A DNA stretch of 64,000 nucleotides from CAVQOB01 sp963714325. GTDB lineage: Bacteria; Pseudomonadota; Alphaproteobacteria; Rhizobiales; Hyphomicrobiaceae. Below the pieces are notes generated by a model. It did no database searches, was not told where the DNA came from, and saw only the letters and a program-made list of their open reading frames with translations. Position 1 is the stretch's first letter, and each line of letters starts with the position of its first letter. Below are positions 36,038 to 45,860 of the stretch, in pieces. The stretch covers positions 496,001 through 560,000 of the forward strand of contig CAVQOB010000003.1 of NCBI GenBank assembly GCA_963714325.1, written 5' to 3'. Both the position numbers and the translations under genes were made by a program.

Positions 36038-37195
36038 TCAGTTCGTCTTCGGCAGCGCCTGCGCGGTCGAGTTCGGCTTCAGGAAAACGTCAACGCGCAT
36101 ACCCGGCAACAGGGCCGGCTGCCCATCGAGATCGATGAAGATTTCGAGGATATCGACATCTGTTGCCTTGCGCGGGCCCTTGGCACCAAGGCGGCTCGGC
36201 GTCAGCGCCTGGGCGATCGATGTGACCTTGCCCTCGAAGTCCTTGCCCGGGGCGGCGTCGGAGCGCATGATTGCCGTCTGGCCAATCCTGACCTTGCCGC
36301 TGTCGCGTTCCTCGACTTCAGCGCGAACGCGCAGCGAAGAAACATCGCCGATGATGACCAGAACATTTTCGGGCGATGGTTGCGCACCCTCACCCGCAGT
36401 CGCAAATACTTGCAGCACGGACCCGGTCTTCGGCGCGCGGATGTGAGCGCGCTCATACAATGTGTCGGCGAGGGAGAGTTCGGCACGGGCGGCAGCGAGT
36501 GCGGCTTCAATGCGAGTCTGCAGGGGCAAGCCGTCGGACGCGAGCACTTTGCGCAGCTGTGCGCGCGCTAGATCGACTTTGTCGCGGGCCGCGGTCATTA
36601 GATCGCGGCCCTTTTTGAGGTCGTCGGCGGTCGCGGTACCTTTGCGATTGGCCTTCGTCAAGCGATCGAAATCGATGCGCTGATTGGCAAGCTGGCGTTC
36701 AGCCAAGGCGGTTGCGTCTTCGGCGGTGCGGCGTTCGGCAGCAACGCGCGAGAGCGTTTCTTTCTCCTGATCGCGGTCGCGACGGCGCACGGCGGCTTCG
36801 GCGTCGGCCGCGGCAACGCGCGCTTCGAGATCGCCGCTGTCCAATTTGACGAGTAGATCGCCGGCCTGAACCTTGTCGTTCACAACGGCCAGCACGTCGG
36901 TGATACGGCCCGGCATTTGTGTGGTGATGCGCACTTCACCGCCCTTCGGCTCGATACGGCCGGGCGCTGACGCCGCCCAGATGGCGCGCGGCGGCGCCGG
37001 GGTAGCAGACGTCGCGGCTGAGGTTGCACCCGATTGCGATTGCGCCGGAGCTGTCGCGCTCATGGTGGGCGTTGTCTGTTGTGTGCCGACGACAGGCGCC
37101 GCGATATAGCGCGGAATAAAATACGCAATCCCGATCGCCGCCGCAGCCGCAATGATCAAAGTATTGATGTTCGAGTCGCTTCTGATCTTAGCCAT
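36038..37195 (-). CDS. HlyD/DevB-type membrane fusion protein of an ABC exporter
   Basis: 385 residues: N-terminal transmembrane anchor (LIIAAAAAIGIAYFIPRYIA), Ala/Thr/Ser-rich linker, lipoyl halves (GRITDVLAVVNDKVQAGDLLVKLD and APKTGSVLQVFATAGE), a coiled-coil hairpin between them (about 125-235) and a beta-barrel domain (RAEVEERDSGKVRIGQTA). It overlaps the ATPase gene by eight bases. With the ATPase and FtsX-like permease it forms a DevBCA-like tripartite exporter that would hand cargo to an outer-membrane channel. Cargo unknown. Confidence 0.88.
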   Translation of the reverse strand: MAKIRSDSNINTLIIAAAAAIGIAYFIPRYIAAPVVGTQQTTPTMSATAPAQSQSGATSAATSATPAPPRAIWAASAPGRIEPKGGEVRITTQMPGRITDVLAVVNDKVQAGDLLVKLDSGDLEARVAAADAEAAVRRRDRDQEKETLSRVAAERRTAEDATALAERQLANQRIDFDRLTKANRKGTATADDLKKGRDLMTAARDKVDLARAQLRKVLASDGLPLQTRIEAALAAARAELSLADTLYERAHIRAPKTGSVLQVFATAGEGAQPSPENVLVIIGDVSSLRVRAEVEERDSGKVRIGQTAIMRSDAAPGKDFEGKVTSIAQALTPSRLGAKGPRKATDVDILEIFIDLDGQPALLPGMRVDVFLKPNSTAQALPKTN

Positions 37196-37940
37196 TAGCT
37201 TTCCGTTTCTTTCCGATGTTCAGCGGATGAATGGTGTCGCCGGTTTCCTGGCGACGCTCCTCACCGACAATCAAGCCGTCTTCGATGCGAAGGATGCGAT
37301 CGGCATAGGGGATAGTGCGGGGATCATGCGTCACTGCGAGGACCGCGCGATTGGACCCAGCGGCAATTTCGGCCAGAAGCTTCATGACCGCTTGGCCGTT
37401 CTCGCTGTCGAGCGCCGCGGTTGGTTCGTCGGCAAGAACGACTGAGGGCGCGCCGGCGATGGCCCGTGCCACGGCGACGCGTTGCTGCTCTCCGCCACTC
37501 ATGTTGGCTGGATAGGATTTGAGTTTATGACCGAGCCCAACCTGTTGCAGCGCGCGCTGCGCTCGCACGGTTGCCTCCGAGCCACGATCGCCGCGGACGT
37601 CGAGTGCGAGGCGGACGTTTTCCTCGGCGGTCAGCGTTGGGAACAGATTGTAGGACTGAAAGATGAAGCCAATATTCCGTCTCCGCAGATCAGCCAATTC
37701 CTCGGGGGACAGATTGCTGGTTGGCGTATGTGCGACTGACATCTGCCCGGCGGTTGGCGTTAGAATACAGCCCAAGATCGATAGCAGCGTGGTCTTGCCG
37801 GAACCCGACGGGCCCATCAGCAGCGTCAGCTCGCCGGCATTCAGCGACAAACTGACGCCCTTGAGGGCACGCACCCGGCCAGCACCTTGGCCAAGCTCTT
37901 TGACAATATCGCGGGCTTCTAGAACAACGGCGCCGGTCAT
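37188..37940 (-). CDS. MacB/DevA-type ABC exporter ATPase
   Basis: 250 residues from ATG 37940, which overlaps the permease stop (ATGA); the open frame farther upstream is antisense to the permease. Walker A GPSGSGKTT, signature MSGGEQQRVAVARAIA, Walker B VVLADEPTAALD and the switch His in LAVTHDPR are all present, so it should be active. The LolD/MacB/DevA subfamily pairs with FtsX-type permeases, in line with its neighbour. Confidence 0.92.
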   Translation of the reverse strand: MTGAVVLEARDIVKELGQGAGRVRALKGVSLSLNAGELTLLMGPSGSGKTTLLSILGCILTPTAGQMSVAHTPTSNLSPEELADLRRRNIGFIFQSYNLFPTLTAEENVRLALDVRGDRGSEATVRAQRALQQVGLGHKLKSYPANMSGGEQQRVAVARAIAGAPSVVLADEPTAALDSENGQAVMKLLAEIAAGSNRAVLAVTHDPRTIPYADRILRIEDGLIVGEERRQETGDTIHPLNIGKKRKANG

Positions 37941-39064
37941 CGGTTGAACACCATGGCAGGATCGATCTTCGTGACTTTGGTAATGGCCGCGATCGCCGAG
38001 ATCGCGCACATCGAGAGGGTCAAGGCGAATAGCAGCGCGGCAAGACCCGGCGTCATGACGATCGGCAACGCCGAATTCTCCGTCGACCATACGACGAGCA
38101 GGGCAATGGCCATACCGCAGATGTAACCGATCACGGCACTGAGGGCGGCCTGCGCCAGGATGACGGTGTGGATGTAGCCCGAAGACGAGCCGAGCGCGCG
38201 CAAGGTTGCAAACTCACTCAAGTGGTCCTTGGTGCTGGAGTATAGCGTCTGGGCGACGATGACGGTGCCGACAATGAGCCCGAGAACAGCGCCGCCTATC
38301 AGCGCGATACCGGCACCGGTGGCAAACAGCCAGTGGTTCAAACTGCGGGTCCTGAACTCAGCCTTGGTCAGAACTTCGCCGTCGGGCACTTTGAGTTTCA
38401 GCGCGTCACGTACCGTCTCCGGCGCGACACCGGGCTGCACCTTGACGAGGATGTAAGTCGCCATATCGGCTGGCATTTGCAACACGGAGCGTGCGCGGTT
38501 GAGTGTCGTGAAAACGAAAGGCGTGACGGTGAAGGAGCGAATGCCATCGGTGAGCCCGGCGATCCGGACGCGCGAGCCGCGCACTTCGGCCGTATCGCCA
38601 ACGCCCTTGAGCCCGAGTTCGGCCAAATAGGTTTTGTCGACGAACACCGCGTCGCGGGCGCCGAGCGTTGACAAATTGCCTTCGACGATATTCCAAGGCG
38701 CAAGCCCCCCGTCTTCGGCATCGGAACCAATCACTACGGCGAGGGTTGATCCGCCCGTCGGCTTCTTCCAGTCGGTGAACGAGGCTACCAGCGGTGTCGC
38801 GCGCTCGACGCCCGGGACGGAAAGTGCAGTATATTTCTCGCGCATACTGATGGGCTGCGCTTCTTCGAAGTTCTTCGTCCCATAGGCCATGACCCAGATA
38901 TCGCCATCGGCATGATCGATGGTCTGGATAATCATTTTTCGAGCGCCCATGTAAAGCCCGAGCTGCACCGCGACGAGGACGATCGAGAATAGAATGCCGA
39001 TCAGCGTCACCAGCAGGCGAACACGGTCATGGAACAGGTTGCGGAATGCCAATGTCAATTTCAT
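37937..39064 (-). CDS. FtsX/DevC-type ABC exporter permease
   Basis: 375 residues with one N-terminal transmembrane helix (LLVTLIGILFSIVLVAVQLG), a periplasmic MacB-like core domain (about 45-255), and three C-terminal helices (GIALIGGAVLGLIVGTVIVA, ILAQAALSAVIGYICGMAIA, GLAALLFALTLSMCAISAIA). This is the topology of DevC-like permeases that drive mechanotransmission rather than channel transport. First gene of the three-gene exporter operon. Confidence 0.9.
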   Translation of the reverse strand: MKLTLAFRNLFHDRVRLLVTLIGILFSIVLVAVQLGLYMGARKMIIQTIDHADGDIWVMAYGTKNFEEAQPISMREKYTALSVPGVERATPLVASFTDWKKPTGGSTLAVVIGSDAEDGGLAPWNIVEGNLSTLGARDAVFVDKTYLAELGLKGVGDTAEVRGSRVRIAGLTDGIRSFTVTPFVFTTLNRARSVLQMPADMATYILVKVQPGVAPETVRDALKLKVPDGEVLTKAEFRTRSLNHWLFATGAGIALIGGAVLGLIVGTVIVAQTLYSSTKDHLSEFATLRALGSSSGYIHTVILAQAALSAVIGYICGMAIALLVVWSTENSALPIVMTPGLAALLFALTLSMCAISAIAAITKVTKIDPAMVFNR

Positions 39065-39189
39065 GCGAACGCAATCAACTCGCTACAGCGCTTCTAGTAC
39101 TCGTCTTCGATGCTAGTCCTCAAATCTTCGGATCCAAGGTAGTATTTTCGTGACGTCGTTTCTTCTGTTTCCGATACGAGAGCCAAATA

Positions 39190-39468
39190 TCAGTTGCCCG
39201 GGATATCGGCGCCAACGAAGATGTCAGCGTTAACCATTCTGCGATCGGCCGGTGCCGCGTCGCGGCCAATGTTGCTCGCGCAAGCACGTGCTGAATGGCT
39301 AAAAAGAGAGGTTTCCCGTATCCCGCTGAGGCTTATATAGTAGTTTCGCTGCTCATTTGCGACGTTAGGCGGGTAAAGTAAAGGCGACACAAACGCCGAT
39401 GTATTCCAGGTCGCAGTTACTGCGCCATTTGCCCATAAGCAGCAAAACAGAACTACTGTTCGCCACAT
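39190..39468 (-). CDS. Possible small exported protein (weak)
   Basis: A 92-codon frame from ATG 39468 begins MWRTVVLFCCLWANGAVTA, signal-peptide-like, and AAGGAAA lies upstream of a nearby in-frame ATG (39477). The remainder has no repeats, cysteine pattern or family resemblance. It is divergent from the DUF2147 gene with only about 30 bases between them, which leaves little promoter space and lowers confidence. Confidence 0.28.
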   Translation of the reverse strand: MWRTVVLFCCLWANGAVTATWNTSAFVSPLLYPPNVANEQRNYYISLSGIRETSLFSHSARACASNIGRDAAPADRRMVNADIFVGADIPGN

Positions 39469-39498
39469 TGTGTCCATTTTCCTTGGCATTCTGACCTG

Positions 39499-40080
39499 AT
39501 GAAAACACGCGATCAACCCAATGACCAGGGACTGCCCGTCCGTCAGTTTAGCACCGAACTGGCTTTGCTGGCGATGCTGATGGCCTTGCCGGAAGCGCTC
39601 AATGCCCAGACGGCGAGACCGCCAGCGACACCACTACCATCGGTATCAGCTGCTCCCCCTGCGGCGGTAGCACCTGCCCCGCAGCCGGATGTCGCCGGAG
39701 TTTGGATCGATCACACAGGACAAGGCGCGGTCGAGGTCTTTGGTTGCGGTGCGCAGGTCTGCGGTCGGGTTGTCTGGATCAAAGTACCATTGGACGCTAT
39801 GGGCCGCGCGTTGATGGACGGTCGCAATCCTGATCCGGCCAAGCGAGGCAAGCCGATGTGTGGCGTCCAGATTATTGGCAATGCGAGTCGGCAGCCGAAT
39901 GGCACCTGGGATAATGGCTGGATTTACAATCCCGAAGATGGCGGCACGTTCAGTGTCGAGCTGCAGTTGCGAGGCCCGGATACGCTACAAGTCAAAGGCT
40001 ATGCTGGCCTGAAGTTCCTCAGTGAGACATTTACTTGGAAGCGGGCGCCGGCCAATCTCAAAAGGTGCGGGACGATCTAG
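39499..40080 (+). CDS. DUF2147 exported protein
   Basis: 193 residues. Signal segment (ELALLAMLMALPEALNAQ), Pro/Ala-rich linker, then the DUF2147 domain: GVWIDHTGQGAVEVFGCGAQVCGRV with the paired Cys, RNPDPAKRGKPMCGVQII and WDNGWIYNPEDGGTFSVEL, ending in an LKVKGY-like strand and FTWKR. Typically a small periplasmic lipocalin-like protein of unknown role. Its 3' end overlaps the convergent Nudix gene by 23 bases. Confidence 0.9.
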   Translation: MKTRDQPNDQGLPVRQFSTELALLAMLMALPEALNAQTARPPATPLPSVSAAPPAAVAPAPQPDVAGVWIDHTGQGAVEVFGCGAQVCGRVVWIKVPLDAMGRALMDGRNPDPAKRGKPMCGVQIIGNASRQPNGTWDNGWIYNPEDGGTFSVELQLRGPDTLQVKGYAGLKFLSETFTWKRAPANLKRCGTI

Positions 40081-40852
40081 CCGGCAATGAGCGATTGATC
40101 GGAGCCTCGGCGCGGTGCAACGGTTGTTTGGCCAATCGTTCGAGCAGCACTGTGCCCATTGTCGTGACGTGCGGGCGGATGTCGGGTTGGGCCAGTTCGC
40201 CCGCCGACTTGATGATGAGGACATCGGAGATCTCGGCTGCGTCCTCACGCAGGCTGTGCGCCATGATCCGTCGTTGTAGCGTCGGCGCGGAAAGGCGCGA
40301 CAAAAAGGCAACGCCAAGCGAGACGACACGCCCCTGGAAGGTGACGAAATAGCGGGGATCCCGCCGAATGTCGGTAGCGACGAGGCCCGTTTCCTCGGCG
40401 AGTTCGCGGACGATATTGCCGTCGATGTCGATGCGATGATCGGGTGTGACGTCACGCGCATCAATGAACCCGCAAAAGAACGAGGCTTGTCCAGCACTCA
40501 ATGTTTGCCCGGCATTGCAGCCCAGAACAAGGTGGTGCTCGCGCGAGACAACAATTGCTGCGCCGCTGATGTCGCGGAACCCCGCGTCGGGCGAGCCATG
40601 ATCCATCCAATACAGGAAGGTCTTGAAAGCGATCGGAGCGCAGGTGCCGATGAAGGCGTCGTCGGTGATGGTGTAGTCAGCCAGAACGTAGACAACACCA
40701 TTGAAGAAGCTCGGATTGGCCGCCAACCGCTGTGCCCAATGGGCATCGATCGCCGATCGATCGAGTGCTGGGGGGTGCCAGACCGAGGTGCGCGTGGTTA
40801 ACGATACGCGTCGTACGAGCCGGACACTCGGACTACTCTCGACAATCGACAT
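40058..40852 (-). CDS. Nudix-family hydrolase
   Basis: 264 residues from ATG 40852 (ATG 40891 also in frame). A Nudix box is visible as GFIDARDVTPDHR...IVRELAEETGL, with the REx2EE core that binds Mg2+. The N-terminal 115 residues form the non-catalytic domain (AINAHWAQRLA-like region, SFFNGVVYVLADY). It would hydrolyse a nucleoside-diphosphate-linked compound; substrate unknown. The box is longer than the strict consensus before REL, so activity is likely but not certain. Confidence 0.78.
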   Translation of the reverse strand: MSIVESSPSVRLVRRVSLTTRTSVWHPPALDRSAIDAHWAQRLAANPSFFNGVVYVLADYTITDDAFIGTCAPIAFKTFLYWMDHGSPDAGFRDISGAAIVVSREHHLVLGCNAGQTLSAGQASFFCGFIDARDVTPDHRIDIDGNIVRELAEETGLVATDIRRDPRYFVTFQGRVVSLGVAFLSRLSAPTLQRRIMAHSLREDAAEISDVLIIKSAGELAQPDIRPHVTTMGTVLLERLAKQPLHRAEAPINRSLPARSSRTF

Positions 40853-41011
40853 GCACTTTGGTCCGCACTCATTAAATTGCCGAAATGGCAAGTCTGTTTC
40901 CCCAAGTAGCCCTGTTAACGGCTGGCGCGGCGCCTGTCCGATGCCGCTTCAAATCGTGGTTAACGGCCGCGTACACCGACCATGGCTGGCGGCACGGAGC
41001 CTGCAACTGGA

Positions 41012-41875
41012 TCAGGCGACGCCTAATCCGCCCTTGGATGGAACGCCGTCTTGGGCTGCATCCTTGCTCACCCAGTTTTTGCTGGAGTGACCAAATTCGA
41101 TCAGGCGGCGCACGACGAGATCACGCTGCTTGTCGACAATGACACCATGATAGGAGTCGTCGAGCGTCAAAGTGTCGACGGGGCCTGCTAAGCCCATTTG
41201 GAGCAGGACCGCGTTCTTCAGATAGCTCGCCCGATCGTCATCGCGTGGATGGATGATCAGCGAGGGGTGCGAGATCGCGCCCAACTCGCGTTTGACCGCC
41301 TGCGCGAGCCAACGCCATTCCATGAAAACACCGCCATAGAAATAGCGCTGTCCGAATTCAGCGCTGCTTTCGCTGTTGCCGCGGGCCCGCATCACCAAGG
41401 CTCGAACGCGCTCGTCCTTGAGGCCGAAGGTGTCGCGTTCGCTGAAGTCGAACATGTCGGCACACCACTTTTGCGTGACCAAGCGGAACAACTTCTGCTT
41501 CATTGGCACGCCCCAGCCGTCGAGGTCGAACGCCGGTGCCAGCAACGCCAGGCCGTCGACGTCGCGTGGGCACTGGGCAGCAAGATGCAGGGCCAGTAAG
41601 GCGCCCATCGAATGCCCGCACGGGATCACAACATCGCAGCGTTCGCGAATTTTGACGAGCGCCTGTTCGACACTCTCGTACCAGTCCTGCCAACGCGAGA
41701 CGCGAAATTCCTCCGACGTGCCACAATGTCCGGCAAGCTGCGGGCAGCTGACTGTAAAGCCCGCTTTCGCAAGCTCGCGTGCAACATAGCGAAACTGCAC
41801 GGGCGTTCCGCCCAAGCCATGGATCAGTAGGAAGCCAACGCGACCACCATCTTCGAAATAGCTATAGTCTGTCAT
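41012..41875 (-). CDS. Alpha/beta hydrolase (Est30-like carboxylesterase), copy A
   Basis: 287 residues from ATG 41875 (MTDYSYFEDGGRVGFLLIHG); upstream open sequence to 42373 is not family-like. HGLGGTP oxyanion loop, nucleophile Ser in CGHSMGALLAL, acid in HPRDDDRAS and catalytic His in DDSYHGVI. These small serine esterases or thioesterases act on short acyl esters. Parallel to a paralogous gene 370 bases upstream. Confidence 0.85.
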   Translation of the reverse strand: MTDYSYFEDGGRVGFLLIHGLGGTPVQFRYVARELAKAGFTVSCPQLAGHCGTSEEFRVSRWQDWYESVEQALVKIRERCDVVIPCGHSMGALLALHLAAQCPRDVDGLALLAPAFDLDGWGVPMKQKLFRLVTQKWCADMFDFSERDTFGLKDERVRALVMRARGNSESSAEFGQRYFYGGVFMEWRWLAQAVKRELGAISHPSLIIHPRDDDRASYLKNAVLLQMGLAGPVDTLTLDDSYHGVIVDKQRDLVVRRLIEFGHSSKNWVSKDAAQDGVPSKGGLGVA

Positions 41876-42242
41876 GGTTCTTGTCTCATGCGGTGCGGCA
41901 GTAGTCCGGACGCGGAGGGAAGCGTCAAAACGAATATTGGCAATCGGCAGCATCACGAGAGCTGATCGAAATGTCGTTCGATCACCTCTGCGATCCAACG
42001 GCAGTCGGTGTGACGGGGGGTGTATGCGCATCGGCTGGCCGCCGGGCAATGTGCAAAATGGTCCAACTTGGATGTGTTGATGGAGATGGTTAACGTGCGG
42101 CTGTGCCGGGCCGTGGCACTTTGATCCGACAATCGATTGCTGAAATGGGGCCTTGGCGGCAGTCGTCGTCGTCAGGCTAATGGCGGAGAAGACCAAGAAT
42201 GCGAAAGCATCGGCGCTGTCTATCCCAGGCTCCGGAGTTGGA

Positions 42243-43148
42243 TCAGGTCGAGGTTCGTGTCTCGGGTGCGCGGCCGACTCGGCCGGTCTGCTCGACGGAA
42301 GCGCGCTGGCGCGGCGTCGACTGCACATACCGCTCGAGCCACGCGACAAAGGACTTTGTCCGCTCGACGACAAGGTGGCGCTGCTGGTCGAGCGTTACGA
42401 TGTGATAGCTGTTATCGAGCACCAGCGTATCGACCAGACCACCGAGATGTGTCTGCAGGTACTGGGAGTTCTTCAGGCTCGCCATATCGTCGTCGCGCGG
42501 ATGGACGATGAGCGCGGGCTGGGTGACAACGCTCAAGCGCCGCTTCACCTGGGCGACGAGCGCATTGAAATTCGCGAAGGAGCGCATGGGTGTCGAGAAG
42601 ACGCCGGCCTGACTGCTGTCGCCGCTCTGCATGGCATTAACGACGAGTGCCCGCACACGCTCGTCCTTGATGCCGTATGGTTCGTGCTCGGGCAGGTCCA
42701 GCTCAAGCGGAATCCGGGTTGGCCGGATGTAATTGATGATGCGGCCATACCAAGGCATTGCCCAGCCATCGAGCTTCAACGCCGGCGCGTAAAGCAGCAA
42801 GCCTTGCACGCCCTCAGGACGTGTCTGCGCCAGCTGCAGGGCGAGGATGGCACCCATCGACAGCCCGCCGACGATGATCGTATCGCAGTGCTCTTTCAAG
42901 CGGTCATGGGCGCGTTCAACACTTTCGACCCATTCGCGCCATGTCGATCGGCGCAATTCCTCCGGCGTGCCACCGTGACCGGCGAGTTGCATCGAGTAGA
43001 CTGTATGGCCTTCCTGGGCGAGTCCACGTGCGACAATGCGCAATTCGATCGGTGTACCACCGAGACCATGAATCAGCAGGAACCCGGTCCGCCCTCCCGG
43101 CAGAAATTCGCCGCGATCAACGATGTCGCTATTCTGTTCGGTGATCAT
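42243..43148 (-). CDS. Alpha/beta hydrolase (Est30-like carboxylesterase), copy B
   Basis: 301 residues, colinear with copy A: GFLLIHGLGGTPIELRIVAR, nucleophile in GGLSMGAILALQ, acid in HPRDDDMAS and His in DNSYHIVTLD. The C-terminal 30 residues are a charged tail. GLSMG instead of the GHSMG seen in copy A suggests a slightly different pocket. A palindrome 140 bases upstream may be an operator. Confidence 0.85.
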   Translation of the reverse strand: MITEQNSDIVDRGEFLPGGRTGFLLIHGLGGTPIELRIVARGLAQEGHTVYSMQLAGHGGTPEELRRSTWREWVESVERAHDRLKEHCDTIIVGGLSMGAILALQLAQTRPEGVQGLLLYAPALKLDGWAMPWYGRIINYIRPTRIPLELDLPEHEPYGIKDERVRALVVNAMQSGDSSQAGVFSTPMRSFANFNALVAQVKRRLSVVTQPALIVHPRDDDMASLKNSQYLQTHLGGLVDTLVLDNSYHIVTLDQQRHLVVERTKSFVAWLERYVQSTPRQRASVEQTGRVGRAPETRTST

Positions 43149-43289
43149 GAGTTGCGCGTTCCAGTGTCCTGTTTACTTGAGCGAACGGTGTCTTTGTGAT
43201 GCCTTCCGGGCGGACGCACCAGTCGAAAACACGTTAACCAATGCGTCGGCATCGAGATTGAGTGTCGCAGTTTTGCGAAACCGGCACAC

Positions 43290-43305
43290 CTAGGTAGGTA
43301 CCTAG
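43290..43305. promoter_or_regulatory. Palindromic candidate operator upstream of hydrolase copy B
   Basis: CTAGGT-AGGT-ACCTAG is an inverted repeat of six bases around a 4-nt centre in the gap between the aminotransferase and hydrolase genes, about 140 bases before the hydrolase start. It could bind a dimeric regulator; no regulator gene is adjacent. Confidence 0.25.
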
Positions 43306-43364
43306 TTGAATTGCGATCCAACTTGTGCGTTGGCCACTGTCTGGGTGGACCAGCGCGGATAGGC

Positions 43365-44804
43365 TTATCCAGCGTGCTGTGTTGCGTGATCGAGCAGGCG
43401 ATCCAGCAGCTTGAATGCCAGATCCATTTCCTCCCGGGAAATATGCAGGCTCGGCGCCAATGTGATAACGTTCTTGTAGTAACCGCCGATGTCGAGCACG
43501 CAGCCGTATTTTTTCTTGGCACCGATGTCAATTTCTCCGGCCAAGCCAACATCGACCATTTTGTCGACCAAGCGCTTGGCGGGGGTGAAACTGTCGTGCG
43601 CTTCGCAGATTTCCATGCGTAGCGCCAGCCCCAGGCCATCGACATCGCCGACGATTTTGTACTTTTTCTTGAGTTCTTGGATGCCGGCCAGGAAATACGC
43701 GCCCTTCTCCATGACCATCGTTTCATAGTCGCTCTCGGCGAACATCTTCATCGCTTCAAGCGCGACGGCGGTGCCCATTGGGTTGGCGTTGAATGTCGAG
43801 TGGGTGGAGCCGACCGGAAACGTCGTTGGATTGATCAGCTCTTCGCGCGCCCAGATCCCGGACAGCGGGTTTAATCCGTTGGTGATCGCCTTGCCGAAGA
43901 CGATGACATCGGGCGTCACACCGAAGTGCTCGATCGACCAGAGCTTGCCGGTCCGATAAACGCCCATCTGGATCTCGTCAGACACCATCAGGATGCCGTG
44001 CTGATCGAGCACCTTCTTCAGGCCCTTGAAGTAGTTCTTCGGCGGTAGCACGTAACCGCCCGTGCCCTGTAGCGGCTCGATATAGAACGCCGCATATTCA
44101 GACTGGTTCGCCTTCGGATCCCAGACGCCATAGTATTCGGTTTCAAACAGCCGGGCGAACTGGGCAACGCAGTGTTCGCCGTATTCTTCCTTCGACATGC
44201 CCTTGATGCCGCGAAAATGGTAGGGAAACGGGATGAACTGCGCGCGGTCTCCGAAGTGGCCGTAGCGGCGGCGATAGCGGTAGCTTGATGTGATGGCGGA
44301 CGCACCGAGCGTGCGGCCATGATAGCCGCCTTCGAACGCGAACATCAGGCTCTTGCCGCCCTTAAAATTGCGCACCAACTTCAAGCTATCCTCGATCGCC
44401 TGGGCGCCGCCGACGTTGAAATGCACGCGGCCCTTCTGGCCGAATTTCTTTTCCGCATCCTGGGCGATCATCATCGCCAGTTCGATCTTCTCCCGGTGCA
44501 GGTATTGCGATGCAACCTGCGGCAGGGTGTCGAGCTGGCGGCGCGTAGCATCGGCGAAGCGCTTGTTCTTGTAGCCGAAATTGACGGCCGAGTACCACAT
44601 CTGCAAATCAAGGAATTCGCGTCCCTGCGCGTCATACATAAATGAACCGTCGCAGCCGGTGAAGATCTTCGGTGGGTCGGTGTAGTGGACCGTGTCACCA
44701 TGCGAGCAGTACTGCGCCTCCAGCGCGAGGAGTTCAGCTTCTGAGCGCATCTGCTGTTCGGGTGCCGGCATCGGTACTTTTTTTGATGTTGTCACGGTGC
44801 TCAC
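43365..44804 (-). CDS. Class III PLP-dependent aminotransferase
   Basis: 479 residues from GTG 44804 (AGGA upstream). Class III features: FNVGGAQAIEDSLKLVRN near 130, FEGGYHGRTLGASA, SDEIQMGVYRTG with Asp276 contacting the PLP pyridine nitrogen, and FGKAITNG with Lys305 forming the Schiff base. The GGAQAIEDS and RRYGHFGDRA segments resemble omega-amino-acid or taurine-type aminotransferases rather than ArgD or GabT. Amino donor unknown. A HAD phosphatase gene lies about 60 bases upstream on the same strand. Confidence 0.87.
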   Translation of the reverse strand: MSTVTTSKKVPMPAPEQQMRSEAELLALEAQYCSHGDTVHYTDPPKIFTGCDGSFMYDAQGREFLDLQMWYSAVNFGYKNKRFADATRRQLDTLPQVASQYLHREKIELAMMIAQDAEKKFGQKGRVHFNVGGAQAIEDSLKLVRNFKGGKSLMFAFEGGYHGRTLGASAITSSYRYRRRYGHFGDRAQFIPFPYHFRGIKGMSKEEYGEHCVAQFARLFETEYYGVWDPKANQSEYAAFYIEPLQGTGGYVLPPKNYFKGLKKVLDQHGILMVSDEIQMGVYRTGKLWSIEHFGVTPDVIVFGKAITNGLNPLSGIWAREELINPTTFPVGSTHSTFNANPMGTAVALEAMKMFAESDYETMVMEKGAYFLAGIQELKKKYKIVGDVDGLGLALRMEICEAHDSFTPAKRLVDKMVDVGLAGEIDIGAKKKYGCVLDIGGYYKNVITLAPSLHISREEMDLAFKLLDRLLDHATQHAG

Positions 44805-44863
44805 GGGAGATCCTCATGGCTGTCGTTGTTGGCGGTGTCGCAAGCGCGCGGGGGAGGTCCGCT

Positions 44864-45601
44864 CTAGATCGCTGGTTTGAGTGGCCGAACGGGCGAGGTC
44901 GTGGTTTGGACCGCCATGGCGACTGGACGCAGATTGGCAAGCCGGGCCGCTAACAGAGTGGTCGCTTCGTCAAAGTCGTTGAAGGCTGCATGCGGCAGCG
45001 CGAGTGCCGTCGCGTGTCGCAGTAGGCTCGCCTTCGCCAGAACGTATTCGACACGTTCCGAAATGCAGAAGTCGGAGCGGCCATCACCGACCATAATGCG
45101 CAGACTACCCGCCTGCGCATCGGCAAACCTGCATTTGCAATTGCCGGACAACGCCCGGCAATCGCTCTTGGCATGCGGGAAATCCAGCTGCCAGCGATCA
45201 CCACCCGACCAGCGCAACCGGTTCGCGCGAAAAGGCACGTTGAGGCCATGGCGCTTCAGAACGGCTGCGACGGTCCGGTCGAGCCCGTCGGAAACAACCG
45301 TCAGGCCAACGCTGCGACGTTCGCACTCCGCCACGAACCCTGGAAAACCAGGATCGATTTGAATTGTCCCGATGAAGCGATCAATTGCATCCGGCGATGC
45401 ACGCACCAGCGCAATCTGTCGCACCATGCACTCGCGTGAGCCGATTTTTCCAGCTTTCCAATCGGATTCGATTGCTTGCCATTCCGGCTCGGCAAACTGT
45501 TCAAGAAGCGCATCGGTCGTATCGGTCGATGCAATCGTGCCATCGAAGTCCACGAACACATGACAAGTCCCGGAAGCCTCCGGAATGTCCAACCAATTCA
45601 T
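44864..45601 (-). CDS. MtnX-like HAD-superfamily phosphatase
   Basis: 245 residues. HAD motif I VFVDFDGTIASTD, motif II VVSDGLD, and motif IV VGDGRSDFCISE are intact, with a helical cap between about 25 and 90. It belongs to the HAD-IB/MtnX-like group of small-molecule phosphatases. No other methionine-salvage gene is present, so the MtnX reaction is not claimed. Probably cotranscribed with the aminotransferase. Confidence 0.85.
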   Translation of the reverse strand: MNWLDIPEASGTCHVFVDFDGTIASTDTTDALLEQFAEPEWQAIESDWKAGKIGSRECMVRQIALVRASPDAIDRFIGTIQIDPGFPGFVAECERRSVGLTVVSDGLDRTVAAVLKRHGLNVPFRANRLRWSGGDRWQLDFPHAKSDCRALSGNCKCRFADAQAGSLRIMVGDGRSDFCISERVEYVLAKASLLRHATALALPHAAFNDFDEATTLLAARLANLRPVAMAVQTTTSPVRPLKPAI

Positions 45602-45860
45602 AAGTTTTTACCTTGCGTACTGGCGCGGCATCCGACGTTTACGTAGGCACTCCGTTCGCGAGCACAAACGCTGATCAGCCGTACAGGTTAATATCGGCCG
45701 AACCAGAAATGCGCACGGCCAAAGCAGCTTGCGCGGTTTTCCAGGTCATTTCGGCCTTTGGCACAGATCCCGTTTCCCAATGGTTTAGCGCCACGCGCTA
45801 ATGTCTCAGGTTCAACCCCACGAAACTGCAAATAGGGTTAATTTCCCGGGTTGGCTAGTC

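Noticed and set aside
45613..45801. 62-codon plus-strand frame between HAD phosphatase and symporter genes
   Set aside because: No ribosome site, no family similarity, and it stands alone in an intergenic gap.
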